A stretch of 64,000 nt of DNA from Enchytraeus crypticus (taxonomy: Eukaryota > Annelida > Clitellata > Enchytraeida > Enchytraeidae): positions 688,001 through 752,000 of the forward strand of contig CAJHZI010000697.1 of NCBI GenBank assembly GCA_905160935.1, given 5' to 3'. The notes beneath the pieces were generated by a model, which was not told the DNA's origin, searched no databases, and saw only the letters and a list, made by a program, of their open reading frames with translations. Made by a program: the position numbers and the translations under genes. Below are positions 1 through 12,240 of this stretch, piece by piece. The first letter of the stretch is position 1, and every line of letters starts with the position of its first letter.

Positions 1-1010
1 ATTATCATTTTGGGTTTTTTTGAATTTCAGATAAAGCTTATTTTTGAGCTTGATGGCTTTTTCAGGTCATTAGTCAGCCATGATTTATCTTTAAGACAGT
101 TCCTAGCACATCTAGTTAAGGGAAAATATGTATCTATTGAAGTAGCTAATTTTTTTGGCATAGCATTTGTAGAGTGATTTACATCATTGGTATTAGTAAA
201 AGACCAGTCTAAAGTAGCTAAATTACTTTTAAATTGTAAAATGTTGGATTTGCTAATTATTCTTATCATAGGTCTATTTTCAAAGTTTACCCGTTTGCGA
301 GGACGAACAATAGCAATTATATTAGCGAAGTGGTCAGTAATATTCGTAACAACTGTTAAACAAATAGTATTACATAGTAAAGGCGTACAATCACTGTTGA
401 ATGAAACAAAGTTCGAGAATACATGATCAATAATAGTACCATTCATGTTGTTATTATAATTAGAATTTGAACCTTGTACGCTATTCACGCAATGTGTCGG
501 CACAACAGACAAAGGAGTAAAGTTAAATTCACTCAATATATCAACATATCGTTTGACAGTATTATTACAATCATATTTGCCTATATCAATATTAAAGTCA
601 CCGCTTATTAAACTCCTTTTGATAGGTTTCTATATTGAAAGAAAATTAGAGAAAATCTCAATAAATTCTGAAACTATCTTACTGGGATGTCTATAGAATA
701 AATAGATTCGATATTTGGTTTCATTAACCCATAAATCTAAAACTATAAACTCAGCTAAAGAATTGAACATATTGCTATCAATTGAAGATGATTTAATTTC
801 ATACTTTAAGGAGTTTTTAACTAAACAGGCAACACCTCCAGTCATCTGATTAGCAGGAGTTATCGGAATAAATTTATATTGCAGGAATATATTGTCAAAA
901 AAAGATATATTTGTTGACCAGATTTCACTTAGAAGAATAATATCAAATTCAGTATCATATGATATAAGGATATGCTGATACTTGCCTAATTTTATACACT
1001 GTAGATCTAT
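1..1010 (-). pseudogene. Non-LTR retrotransposon endonuclease remnant
   Basis: Read on the minus strand this is the apurinic-type endonuclease (EEP) domain of a LINE. In order I see IILLSEIW near 940, GGVACLVK near 830, FYRHPS near 690, the catalytic GDFNID near 580-605, TIIDHVFSN near 440, ITDHF near 330 and KSWLTNDL near 80. The domain is broken by a frame change between about 605 and 635, so it is dead. The element starts near 1010 and runs off the left edge, where its reverse transcriptase would lie. It sits opposite to DNAJC11, presumably in an intron. Clade is uncertain (CR1/L2/Jockey-like). Confidence 0.8.
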
Positions 1011-1363
1011 CAGTGTAAAATGAAATAGCGAAGTGCATATTGTTTAGAAATCATTTCTGACATTGTTGTCCAACATAGAAATCGATGCTGTGATGGTAAC
1101 GAAATGTCGAGGCACCCTGGAAAAGAGAGAGAGAGAGAGATGTGTTTATTTCAGCATCAACACCAAATCACTGACAAATGCAAACAGAAAAAACATTTAA
1201 ATGAAATAAAATTTTAAAAATTCCCAGAAAAGTCAGGGAATTTGTTGTAGTATGGAGAGTGGTTACCCTGGTATCTTTACTAGGCAGTTTTTGTTTTTAT
1301 TTTTTTGTGCGCATTCATGCTCGCTGGTTTACTATTCCATGTGCTGATTTGTTTGACTGTTAG
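1011..1363. other. Intronic spacer, nothing coding recognised
   Basis: Sequence between the LINE remnant and the first visible DNAJC11 exon. It holds a short (GA)n run at 1127-1140, next to a sequence resembling a decayed end of the (GA)n-tailed repeat family. I see no DNAJC11 exon here; the preceding one should be left of the window. Confidence 0.5.
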
Positions 1364-3418
1364 ATAGAGTTTGGTGCCGGTAGTGGAGTCAGCCTAGCGC
1401 TGAGGGGATTCAGAACATTATGGCAGCGTGGGCAAGTTCTTGTACTTATTTAGTGTCTGATTGGATGATATATTTATTTAATTTGTAAATTCATACATTG
1501 TAACATATTGCTAATTAATGAGAACCCATTGGTCTGTCCATGAGGGTTATTGGTTCGCAGTTTTGACGGTCTTATTGCCGCAATTGGTTTCTGTATTATT
1601 TTCCTCATTGGTACATTGTTGTATATCATTGGTGCATTTTTAATTTATATGACCAGAAGTTAATGAGTCTAATATTGATTATAAATAATATAGTTTCTGT
1701 GAATTCCTTATATCAAAATATCTGTGTATTTGTCAGATTAATCATAAATTAATCACCATAATGCATCATAGAGACCATGATACAATTATAGACCATAATA
1801 TAATAAAGACCATAATGTATAATATATAATTAAAGACCAAAAATTATAATTACTGATCCCGAAAATTGAGATTTGCTATGTACAATATACCACATTACTT
1901 GTGATCATGGACTCTCTGTCCTCCCTAATTGTGCATTTCTCATTTATCTGTGTTCATAAAACATCCATTATACCTATCAGAGTGCTGCTACAATATTATG
2001 TTAAATTTTGAATATGAGATATCAATTCTTTGACAAATTCTTTCCTAGTTTGATATATGTATGTGTGTGTTTGTAGATATGGAACCATGTCCGGTTCATT
2101 ACATGTTCTTCCAAATGGCATGATTCGACCTAATTGCAGTGCTAGTAAGTACTCTACGCATTATACTCTTGTGCGGGATTAAGTGTTTATCGTTGCTTCC
2201 GTACTGGTATTTATTCCACGGGATATATGTATGATTATATTGTTTGTGATGATTTATTATATGCAAGATAGGAAGCTATGAGCTATGACAGTTGGATATA
2301 TATGTATACATATGAATAATATTAACAGGAAGTTATACCTATTGATAGGAAATATTTATATAAATCAGTGCTGTAAGTACGGACACTTCGTATTTTTTTA
2401 TATACTGTGTCAGTGATGAAATATATAGCAGATACACTAGTACACTATGTGTTACAAATGTTTATTCCTCTCTTTCTCTCTCTAGGTGTCCTACCAAGTA
2501 GGTGGTCTAAGATATCTCTTTCTATTCACATTCTGCTCTTATAATAAAAAAAAACACCACTCCATCGATCAACAGTTAATTCTCTTGCAAAAGACTATGC
2601 GCCTTCTTCATTCTGTAATGAAGCCAAGGGTTTAGAAAAACTGTGGCTTTTGAGATGGTTTCCCTTTGTCTTCCTCAATTGTTGCTCTGTCGCCTCCTAA
2701 GACACATATGGTTTGCTGTTGGTCTTTACTTCAGTTCCCCAGATACTACACAGAAAGCTTCATACAGTGTTAAATTATTACTGTTTCAAATGGTAATTTC
2801 ATGTTGGTCACAATATATACAGAATAATGTAATTAATTAATTTAATTATGTCATAAAGATTAGCAACATGGATCTAATTATTTGACGACATGGATCTAAC
2901 TATTTGTCAACAGTTTATTATGACTTTATGGTTTTGGATTTGGTATGGTTTTTAAAATGATTGTCCATGGCTTTTGTGATGTTGCAGTGGTAGCACATCA
3001 GTTTGAAGGGAATGTTCAGGCTAGACTGACCGTTAATGGTGGGGCTCAATCATCTGTAACCACAGCCTTTGTATGGGATAAAGACCGGCACCATCTCGCT
3101 CTTCTATTCCAGGTCCATAATATTTGACTCTTATTTTTGTATTAAAATATTTCTGTCAGTTCTCTCATTAGATTGCAACCTGCATCCTCGTACCAGTGAA
3201 AACATAAGACTTTGTGTGCATTCATGATTACACCTTTACTATTCTATTGGCTTAGAATGAAATTATTAAGTGAAAATTAAAACACTTAAGAAATTATTCT
3301 TTTACTTCTTCTTCAGTGCACTGCCAAGTAGCAGGTTCAAGATACATATTCATACTCAAAGTATTCTTTCTCGCTCCATTAAAGCACTCCTTAGATCAAC
3401 AAGTTAATCCTAATTCTT

Positions 3419-3487
<69 letters not shown>

Positions 3488-6400
3488 TATTAGGCACATT
3501 TTGTGTTGAAACTTATTAACATTTTAATTAATTTTTGTAATTAATGAGGACCATTAATATACCATTAATTTGAATTATAATGAACTTTTAGTTTTGCCTG
3601 ATCAGCTGACGTATAACCTTATTTTCATATTTGGTTCTTTGCAGCTTGGCATTCCACACAGTTTGGTAGCTCTGCATTATACTAATAAGTTCATTGAAGA
3701 TGATTTCAAAATAAAAGGATCTGTTCGGTTAGTCAATCAATCCTATACTGACTTTTGTTAGACCTACTTTACATAATTATTGGTGTGAAATCTACACTTG
3801 AGTCATAAATGGGTAAAAACGAAACGATTTCACTAACACAGTCTCTTTGATTTGATTTTAGAATAGCGCTATGAATGGTGAAGGCATTGAAAAGTCACAT
3901 AGTAAGGCATTTCCTAAAGCTAAAAGCTGCATTAAGGTGTAATTGTTTATATTTAAAGGCATGTATTTTAATCTAGGGCTTATTTGGCAAGGATGTTTGC
4001 AGACCTTTAGTAGAAATTTAATTTCTCTCACTTGGCTGGCCACCAAAAAATGAGAGAGAGAGCATAAGTTATCTGTACATGTTCTATTTGTTGACCTAGT
4101 TCATGCCTTCGTTTGAATTTATCTATGTTATATTTCTCTCACTATAATTACAGCTCAAACAATCGTTGTGGAACAGTAGAGCTCAGTCATGGCGTGCACG
4201 CTAATTCTTCTTGAGTTAAAATCTTTGTGAAATCCGTTATAGAGTAAAATCTTGAGCATTTACAAACAGGTTGACTGGTGTAAGATACATCTGAACTCAA
4301 GCCTTCCAGTTTAAACATGCAGTAATGAAGGTGCTAGCTGTCATCTTGAATACGAATTGAACTGGAATGTGTTTTTAGAGCCGGTACATTTGGCATGATG
4401 CTGGAATATGGATGTGAAAAAAAGATCACTCAGTTCAGCTACATCGGAGCTTCCATAGTCGTCGGCATGCCAGCTGGAGTTAAACTGAAGCTCAAGTAAT
4501 ATGATATAGTTGTTTATGCCACCTACAGGAAAACAATATTCTCCTATCTATATACTATTTACATACAGTTATTTTTCTTCATGGTTTACTTTTTTATATT
4601 AAAATTTGTGAAGTTTAGCTCTTTTTAAAGTTATAAATTTGTAAGTTGGATATTTTCTTGAATATGAACATCGTGTAGTAAATGATAATTATTACTAATA
4701 ATATCAGTGCCGCAAAATTCTCTATATTTATACAATTGTTGCATTTATAACACTAGTAGTAGATGGTTCACAATGATGATTTCAATACAATGGCTGCATT
4801 CAATAACACATTTTACCGTAGACTTTAGAGCAACATGCCTTTTTCATTATGAAGACGAGCTCTAAAAAACTTGTGAATTTTGACAGCCACTATCAGAGTT
4901 TTCAGTAAAAACTTAACTCATGTAGATATTACTGGACAATGTACATAATTGGTAGTATAATTAGCATTAATGTTTGTGTAAATTTGATTTTATTACAGAT
5001 TAAACAGAGGACAGCAGACTTTTCTAATGCCCATAGATCTTGCTCAGTCAGTATCGCCCAGTGCTATATTGTATGGAACCATTGTGCCTATAGCAGCTTA
5101 CTTCATCATTAAACAACTCATAGTTGATCCATATCTCAACCAACAACAAGAAAAGTATGTTGTCCTATTTGGCAGTTTATAAGTGAACTTCGTTTTAATG
5201 ATTGTAGTTCTGTTTTTGTACTCAAATTTATTAACCAATGAGTGAAATAAAGCCAATTTTTTGTTGTTGTCATAAATTTTCTTCATGATAACTATAGAAC
5301 TTTCGATTTAGTGTCTATATTTGATTTATTTGGTCTATTTAGCATGTAAACCTCCATTGCTTTGATTTTCTAAATCTTTGGACTGATTTTCTGGATTTTG
5401 GAATTTTCACCTTCTGGACTGTCCTTTTGCTCACTTACTTGGATTTGTTGTCTCAATAGTGCTCGATGGTGTCGTGGACGACAGTAGCACTCTATTTACT
5501 TGTTGTCATGTTGTGGTGCAATCCTATACATCCATCTGTGTTTAGACACATGTAAATGCATTTACTCATAACTTTGCATTTTCTGATAGGTTAAAATGTA
5601 CCTATTTAGGCCACTACTGAGGTAGTATTAGAGAAATTTTATCGCTTAGCTTGTTACTAGAAATTTCAGTATTAAATTTTGTGTATTATAAATTAAGTGT
5701 ATTTATTATATCAAGCAAATGAAATATACTTATAAATGATAGTAATTGTTTCAAACAAACTTAGGAAGATTAGGAATTTAGGATAGCATTTATTTGATTT
5801 AATTAAGAAGTATAAATACACTTGAGATGGATATATTATAATAATAATAATAATAATAATAATAAAGGTTTAACGTCCGTTTCCTCTTCCAGGGATGATG
5901 TCAGGGACGTCCCCAACAGCACATATCACTACAAATCAATTCACCCAGACCAATCTGCGAAAGAAATGTGCTGAGGAGAAGTAAGTCCTAAACGAAAGCC
6001 AGTCCGGTGATCAAAAAATGGTCAAGGTAGATTGATTATGTCTATGGTGGGAAAAGGTAAGTTTTAAGCTTGCTAGAGAATGTTGAAAGAGAAACACAAG
6101 AGCGAAGATTAGCAGGTAAAGAGTTCCAGATTGTGGGTGCTGCGTAAGAAAATGAGCGTCTGCCCAATAACGTGAGAATATTTGGAACTGAGAGAAGATT
6201 GGCATCGGTGGAGCCAAGTGTACGTGAGGGGTGATAGGGAAGAAGAATTTCAGATAAGTAAGAAGGCTTGCCAAATCGCACAGTTTTGAAAGTTAATAGA
6301 GCTGTTTTATATTTTATGCGTTGATTAACAGGGAGCCAGTGAAGACTGCGAAGAAGAGAAAGAGAGCGAAATTGAAGTCGAGAGGGCTTACAAACAACAC

Positions 6401-9225
6401 GTGCAAGAGAATTTTGGACATGCTGCAAACGATTGAGAGAAGAAGTAGGCAACTCATGTAATAATGAATTACAGTGGTCGAGCTTTGAATGAACTATAGA
6501 ATTAGCAAGGATAGTGGCTGAATTTCTAGTAAGGGATGGACGTATTTGCCTAATCTGACGAATCTGCAAGAAAGAAGCGCGACGAACAGAAGAGATATGG
6601 GATTTAAAGTCAAGGTTTTCATCAAATATGACTCCAAGGTTTTTGGCAGATCGAGAAGGTGAAAGAGCAAGATTCTGAAAATTAACGAGTTATTGGTAAT
6701 TTTACTTAGTTTTAAGTCTTATGATGAAAGAACCCAGTAACAAGTTTCCGATTGACTGATATAGAATATTGGATTGATTTTGTGAAGAGATTTGCAGATG
6801 AAAAAAGAAGCCAATATGCAGCGAATGTCTGAAAAAAGAAGAGATGCTGCTACCGCTGTATGTAACTTGTATGTGTGTGAGTGTATGTAACTTGTATGTG
6901 TGTTAGTGTGTGCGGGTTCCTGTGCATGGTTGTGCATAATTTTATAACTGAGAAATCTCTTGTCTCAAGTGGTAGTTATTTTGTACTTTTATTGTTCATA
7001 TTGCAGCAAAGCTTGTGTCAAATGTTCTGGAAGATGTTATTTTTAAGTTGTGAAGTGGGTGAACTGTGGTTCAATTTATTGTTATTTCCAAATTTGCTTA
7101 AAGATGTTTTTAAAAATAAAAATCAGAGAGCTCCATTGGTGGAAACTGTACAAGGAACGCTTTAGAGTAGTATCATATTGTCTCTTCTCTGTTTGCTACT
7201 CTTTAGTTATCTCTGTTATAAAAGCTTTATGTTTTTGGATACTTCGTATATGACTGTGTTTGTGGATGGTGCGTAGAAATATATGCCTTGGAGCTGCTAT
7301 TTGGCAATTCACTTGATAGATTGGATTAGCTTTTTCAATTGGAACTTCAATTTAATAAGAACACCAAATGGTTCATTCAACCCTGTAGAGTTCAAACGCA
7401 AAACATACAAAAAAGCAATTGCAACAGGAAAAAACACAAACTAAATGTTAATTATGGTGAATTTAGAGAAAAATAATATAAATAATGATAATAGCTGAAC
7501 CCTTGCATACAAAATAAGCAGGGGTATAATTTTAAATTGAGATGAAAAATAACAAAAATAAAAGAAGACTAGATGAATGTATAGCTGGTTGTTCCTGCGT
7601 GTTTGCAGATAGAGCTGATGAGAGAGACGGTTGAACGTTGCTACGAGTTAGAACGTTCTAGAGGTGGGTTGTGCATACGTAAAGCATTGTACGGAAAACT
7701 ATCTTCTGAAAACAGGTCAGTGTTGCCAATGAAGGGAAAAAACTGGTAAAGCTAATTTTAACGTCTGTTTCCTCGCTCTAAAGTGATGTCAGTGTTGGGC
7801 AAGCCCAGGATTTGAACCCTTCACATACAGATCTGCGGTTAATCAATGAACGAGGAGTGCTGCATTACTTGTTTATTTAGCATTTGTGTAACTATGCAAA
7901 CTATTTATTTTGATTTTTCAGTTAACTGTGCTCAACATGGAAAAGTAACTACAGTAGACCTTTATTAGGAAATTTATAGCACTGTTTAAACTTAAAGATA
8001 AGTTAATTTATTGATTTAAAGTTAAGCTAATTTAACGATCCATATTCCTTACAAATTCATGAAGATCAATAGTACAGCTGTAATGTTTTAACCATGCATT
8101 TTAGTCAGCACTTTTTCAAATAATTAATTTTTGCTGTCACCTATCGTTGCTGTAGCCGGAATATTTTTCTTAAAAAAGCTCTTAATTAATGTTAACTTCA
8201 AGTTAAATTTCTATCAATTTTTCTAATTAGAACTAATTATGGTGAAGATAGTAATTAGTATAAGTAAATTTTTGAGCTTCTGTGAACCGTGTAAGAAATT
8301 AGTAGACTGTATAGGTTACTTTAACTGTGTTATATCCGCGTTGCTGATGAATAGACCAACCGTGGACTCCATGTGTCGTAAAAGGTGACAAAACACTAAA
8401 ATTCAAACCAACGTCAGAGGGGCATTAGGTCAGTGAGTGCCTAGGCTCCAGAAATCGATACAAAATTTTCTAATCTCGACCCTAGCAAACTATGATTCAA
8501 GGGAAGATGATAATGATGATATATGAGCTATGGAATTTATTAATAATCGATTGATTGATTAAATGATTGATTGTGATTGAGTGAATGATTGATTGTTTGA
8601 CAGTGAATGGGAAAGGTTAGATGTCACAATACCACTGCAAGCTCTTGTTAAAGATTCTCGCCTCCACATCTCTGAAACAACTTGTCTGGTGGGTTCAACT
8701 GAGAATTCTAATAAAATATTAAATAATTACAAAATAGTTATGAATTTTAAAATTGTATCGTATTTTGATAATGAACTATATTGGCGTAGTTAAATAATAG
8801 AATTAAAATTACTTTGTACGTTCATTTTGAGAGATGCAATAAAGCAGAAGTAATTTTAAAGATTAAGTGATAGAATCAATATTTCATATCCAGCATCAAG
8901 TCAGACTTTTGTTATAGTCTAACATTATATATAGACGGAGTTATCCAGTTTATATGGCATCCCTTGCTTCGAAGTTATAATAATGTATAATTCATATCTT
9001 ATTTAGACAGAGTTGTCATCATCTTTGACATTCATTTTTATTTAATATTTTATCGTATTTTGTATATTTATAATTGTTTTTATGTAGGCGGAGTTGCCTG
9101 GTTTCTACGATCCCTGTATAGGCGAGGAAAAGCTTCTACAAGTAACCTATGAATATAAACATAAATTCTATTCCGTGACGTACAAGGAAAACGATAGGAT
9201 ACTTCTGCCTTCAAATGGTAATTAA
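1364..9225 (+). CDS. DNAJC11: DnaJ homolog subfamily C member 11, C-terminal ten exons (partial)
   Basis: Mitochondrial outer-membrane J-protein; in other animals it associates with MICOS/SAM complexes and cristae organisation. Exons read from splice sites and similarity: 1364-1431, 2077-2144, 2988-3112, 3645-3727, 4379-4495, 4999-5154, 6788-6857, 7609-7715, 8604-8688, 9088-9225. Phases agree at every junction and the sum is 338 codons plus TAA. Blocks matching the vertebrate protein as I recall it are EFGAGSG, LGIPHSLVALHYTNKF, LEYGCEKKI, LKLKLNRGQQTF, the hydrophobic stretch of exon 6 (PIAAYFIIKQLI), ELMRETVERCYELE, VTIPLQALVKDSRL and ELPGFYDPCIGEEK. The end is the DUF3395 domain. About 220 N-terminal residues, including the J domain, are missing to the left. 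Intron 1 has a GC donor. Introns carry LINE and SINE insertions. No obvious AATAAA lies close behind the stop; one occurs near 10190. Confidence 0.93.
1432..1433 (+). other. DNAJC11: GC donor of a GC-AG intron in DNAJC11
   Basis: Only a cut after 1431, in the context GTGG|GCAAGT, leaves the two bases needed to enter the next exon at 2077 in frame. It also aligns RTLWQRGYGTM with the vertebrate protein without a gap. The nearest GT (1436) would shift the frame. GCAAGT is the usual form of the minor GC donor. Confidence 0.75.
2462..2755 (-). mobile_element. (GA)n-tailed non-autonomous retroposon, diverged copy
   Basis: On the plus strand it opens with (CT)n and continues through the family landmarks: a tail hairpin, GATCAACAGTTAAT, a GGTTTCCCTTTG block and a CGCCTCCTAAGACAC head. 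Lies in a DNAJC11 intron. Confidence 0.7.
3313..3420 (-). mobile_element. (GA)n-tailed retroposon, 5'-truncated
   Basis: Only the 3' third is present: GTGCACTGCCAAGTAGCAGG through GATCAACAAGTTAATCC. It abuts the AT microsatellite that follows. Confidence 0.75.
3421..3485. repeat. (AT)n microsatellite
   Basis: About 64 bp of uninterrupted AT dinucleotides directly after a retroposon fragment. Confidence 0.98.
5335..5520 (+). mobile_element. LINE family C 3' end fragment
   Basis: Matches 49430-49690 and 63820-63985: CTTTGGACTGATTTTCTGG, TCTCAATAGTGCTCGATG, TAGCACTCTA, then a GTTGT-rich end. Non-coding here. Confidence 0.7.
5838..6690 (-). mobile_element. LINE family A (CR1/L2-like), 5'-truncated copy with C-terminal ORF
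   Basis: The minus strand encodes the C-terminal part of a CR1/L2-type protein. KNLGVIFDENLDFKSHIS lies near 6640-6590, followed from 6569 to 6042 by SIVHSKLDHCNSLLHELP, LRSLHWLPVNQRIKYK and FSYAAPTIWNSLP. The 3' untranslated part runs through GGGGACGTCCCTGAC and GGAAACGGACGTTAAAC and ends in an (ATT)n tail, seen as (TAA)n at 5838-5864. It is inserted antisense in a DNAJC11 intron, 100 bp upstream of exon 6788-6857. The reading frame is still open over about 175 codons, suggesting a fairly young insertion. Confidence 0.88.
6858..7608 (+). other. DNAJC11 intron, no feature recognised
   Basis: AT-rich intron with GTGTGT-rich sequence at 6875-6915. The open frames in it are short and lack recognisable domains. 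Confidence 0.5.
7743..7858 (-). mobile_element. SINE1 (tRNA-derived) copy
   Basis: Plus strand shows the reversed 3' tail (TTTTAACGTCTGTTTCCTC), then GGCAAGCCCAGG and the reversed B box GGATTTGAACCC. Lies in a DNAJC11 intron. Confidence 0.8.
8330..8545 (+). mobile_element. (GAT)n-tailed retroposon copy
   Basis: Head GATGAATAGACCAACCG and GTGTCGTAAAAGG, body GAGTGCCTAGGCTCCAG, and an end of GATGATAATGATGAT. Same family as 10012-10170 and, reversed, 59828-60062. Confidence 0.7.
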
Positions 9226-9324
9226 TTGCCTACTAGTGAAATTAAGAGTATATAATATAAACTTAGTAAGGTAATTTAAATGAGTAATGAAAGTAAAATA
9301 ATTAGTGCTACACGCACACACACA

Positions 9325-9326
9325 CA

Positions 9327-9374
<48 letters not shown>

Positions 9375-9785
9375 ATTACACTGGCATGTGGCTGGTCCAA
9401 GGTACATATGCATCCTAAAAGTCTGCTTCCACACTCCATATAAATCATTCCATAGATTAGCTAGTTAATGCTTTCCCTAAGGCAGTGTCTTATCCATACC
9501 AATGTAAAAAGCTGGTAAAGCTAATGTTAAGGTTCGTTACCTCACTCGAAAGCGATGTCAGTGATAGGCGAGCCCAGGATTTGAACCCTGCACATACTGA
9601 TCCAAGGTCTAATATCATACCGACATCGCCACTGGCTCCAGCCGGTGGCGATGTAGCCTATGGCTTGGGAAAAATATGGCTTCTGATGTGGTTTCCCATT
9701 GCCTTCCTCAGTTCTTGCTCAGTCGCCTCGTACGACACGTGCGGTTAGCAGTTGTTCTATTCTTCTGTGACCCGGATACAGGAAA
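9325..9785 (-). mobile_element. (GA)n-tailed retroposon interrupted by a SINE1
   Basis: The copy starts at a (CT)n run (9329-9371) and continues to CTTATCCATACCAATGTA near 9507. It resumes at about 9648 with GCCTATGGCTTGGG and ends near 9785 in the CACGTGCGG head. The gap is filled by a SINE1. The pentamer ATGTA flanks the insertion on both sides, consistent with a short target duplication. Confidence 0.85.
9508..9650 (-). mobile_element. SINE1 nested in a (GA)n-tailed retroposon
   Basis: Reversed tail AAAGCTGGTAAAGCTAATG, reversed B box GGATTTGAACCC and reversed A box ACCGACATCGCCA. At its sense 5' end the head folds back: CATCGCCACTGG is followed by CCGGTGGCGATG. Confidence 0.9.
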
Positions 9786-10011
9786 ATGCTACCTTAATAT
9801 TTGCTATAACTGCGGCTGTAGCCACTTAGTAATTAATACAATGTGGTGAGAATCTTTTGATCGTAATTATTCTTTACATATTTAAGCTAGTAAGCTGAAT
9901 GAAGCCTGCTAACAAATTCTTTTGTAGCAATGAAATTTTGATATTATATCAATTTTCAGTATAATGTTCATTAGAATGTAGATTATTTTTATGTTATATA
10001 TCATTTATACT

Positions 10012-10170
10012 CATGTTGTGTCCGGATTACTGAAGAATAGACCAACCATAGACTACACGTGTCGTAAAGGACGACAAAGCAAGTTCCAAATCAGTGTCAG
10101 AAAGGGCCTTTCGTTGGTGAGAGCCTAGGTTCCAGAAATTGCTACTAAATTTTCAAATCCGAACCATTAT
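10012..10170 (+). mobile_element. (GAT)n-tailed retroposon, 3'-incomplete copy
   Basis: GTGTCCGGATTACTGAAGAA, ACACGTGTCGTAAAGGACG and GAGCCTAGGTTCCAG match the copy at 8330. The tail is not preserved. Confidence 0.7.
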
Positions 10171-11480
10171 TTTATATATCAGTTGTTGAATAAATGACTT
10201 AAAATTATGCATTGATTTTAGTATATAAGATGTAGTTATTTAGCTCTAATTTACTGTACAAATATTTATCTATAATATAATTAGTTGTAAATTTCTTTTA
10301 TAATTTGGTTTTTTATTTTTAAAGGTATTTTGATTCTATCTACGTTTAGTTTGTATTTATTTATCCAGACTTCATTATTGTATCGCAGCCTTATATGCAC
10401 TCTGAACATTTTTGATTGTAACTTATAATTTAGCCTAATGTTTCAGAAAGTATTTCTGTAATTTGCAATTGTTGCTGTTGTAGATCATACTGTTTTAGAG
10501 ACGACTGATGGAGTATTATAGCGAATATCATCAACTCATCATCATCGTCATCAGTACATCATCAACTCATCAACATAACCATCAAATGGCCATGATTAGT
10601 CTTGTCATAACCTGTGATATTAAGTGTAATTATTTATTTGGACAGAATCACCAATACAGTCTCCTCTAATTCATTGATGTATGTCATGTGTGTGTGCTTG
10701 GCTAAGATTTGTTTATCACGATATCCTTGCAACGGTGTTATTTGAGTTATAGAAGACAGTATTACTACTATTATAGTTATTATTGAAATTTGAAGAAACC
10801 CTAAATTAAATGTTAGGTTTTCTAGGCGGAGCTGGGAAGTTTAAAGAAACTTAATATAACGATGCAAGCTTAGACTGAATTGTCATTTAATTGTGCTTTC
10901 AAAATGATAAAATGCAAGGTGAATTAGACTGCTGTTAGTAATATACTGTAATAAACTCTCTTGTGTTTATTCTTTGACAACATTAGAAGATGAATATGAA
11001 TGTTCTATAGTTCTGTGTGTTAAGTAGATAGCATCCTGAGGTTTTGGCTGGAAAAAATAAATCTTATTGCCCATAAATCTTATTGTATTATTCAGACTTT
11101 TTGTGAAGAAGCCTTGAGGACCGATTTCGTCCGTGACAACTGTATACCTTTTCGTTGTTAATAATAATAATAATAACATAACGTCACATTTTCCTTGTGT
11201 CTGGACCTGTCCAGTTTTATAGCGAAAAGACCAGGCATGATACGTGTTAAAATATGTTAGTTTAAAATAGTTTATTAGTTCAATTAGTACATAATAAAAA
11301 TTAGTCAGAAGACTAATGATTACACATTCAACTGATCGATTATAGTGCCCATTTTTGGAACCTATTGATAACCTTAAGGGAGGCACTGTCATAGAATTGA
11401 TCTTCGGACTGTATAGAATTGATCTTCGGACTCTATAGAATTGATCTTCGGACTCCATAAATCATACTGGGCCAGGGAAT
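10171..11480. other. Intergenic, unassigned; one long unrecognised open frame
   Basis: Between DNAJC11 and HSD17B8. A 163-codon open frame on the minus strand (10967-11458) has no recognisable domain; its N-terminus is the translation of three 22-bp tandem repeats and it contains a leucine run from an AAT repeat. I regard it as chance. No other gene signal is seen. Confidence 0.5.
11394..11458. repeat. 22-bp tandem repeat, three copies
   Basis: Unit close to ATAGAATTGATCTTCGGACT, repeated three times with one or two changes. Confidence 0.9.
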
Positions 11481-11481
11481 A

Positions 11482-11705
11482 ATAACAATAATAATAAAAG
11501 TTAAGGTCCTAACGAAAGCCGGTCTGGTGATCAAAAATGGTCAGGGTAGATCGATTTATTCTACCGTGGGAAAAGGTAGGCTGAGTCTAAGCTTACTACA
11601 GAATATTGAAAGAGAAGAACTAGAGCGAAGATGAATAGGTAAAGAGTTCCAGATTGTAGATGGTACTTAAGAAAATGAACGTCTGCCCAATGATAAGGAG
11701 CCACA
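11482..11705 (-). mobile_element. LINE family A fragment
   Basis: Begins with an AAT run and follows the 5838-6690 copy through CCTAACGAAAGCCGGTCTGG to GAACGTCTGCCCAATG. It lacks the GGGGACGTCCC part of the tail. Confidence 0.8.
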
Positions 11706-12240
11706 AAAACTTAACCAACCCAACTAAATTGGAATTAATTTATCACCATAACATCATTTACCAACCTTAACATCTGCATGTGTATCATTTCAAAATCAAA
11801 CGGCTGGGTCTACATGTACAATTTTGTTATAGGATGACCATAGATATAGAATAAGTAATTCTTTATTATATGCGGACGACAATTATAATAATTCATCCAG
11901 CAGTTGTTTTGTTACTGATTTTTGGATCAAAGAAGTTAAAAGCACTGGCATTTAAAATAAAATAAGGTTAAAAGCATTGGTATGACCCAAAAATCTGAAA
12001 AATGAAGAACGATAATATTGGTCAGAATGTTCTAGCTGTATACATTATGATCTAATAAAACATTTATTCAACTGGATCCAACCAGAAGCCAACGTTGCAG
12101 TAGTGGTACCAAGTAGGCCTAATTTTCTCTAGACTTAGCATCCGGTGTTCAATTATGTCTTTGCCGAAAAATAAACATATATTATCTATCTATCTATTAT
12201 CTATATATAAATAAACATATTATCTATATATCTCTCTTTC

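Noticed and set aside
1433-1440. GT donor two bases after the GC donor (CAAG|TT or CAA|GTTC)
   Set aside because: Use of this GT would break the frame into the exon at 2077.
6798-6857. DNAJC11 exon starting at the ATG after TTTGCAG (6798)
   Set aside because: That acceptor gives the wrong phase and an immediate stop after the preceding exon; the acceptor before 6788 keeps frame and matches the family length.
10967-11458. 163-codon minus-strand open frame
   Set aside because: The N-terminus is three 22-bp tandem repeats, the leucine run is an AAT repeat, and no family is recognised.
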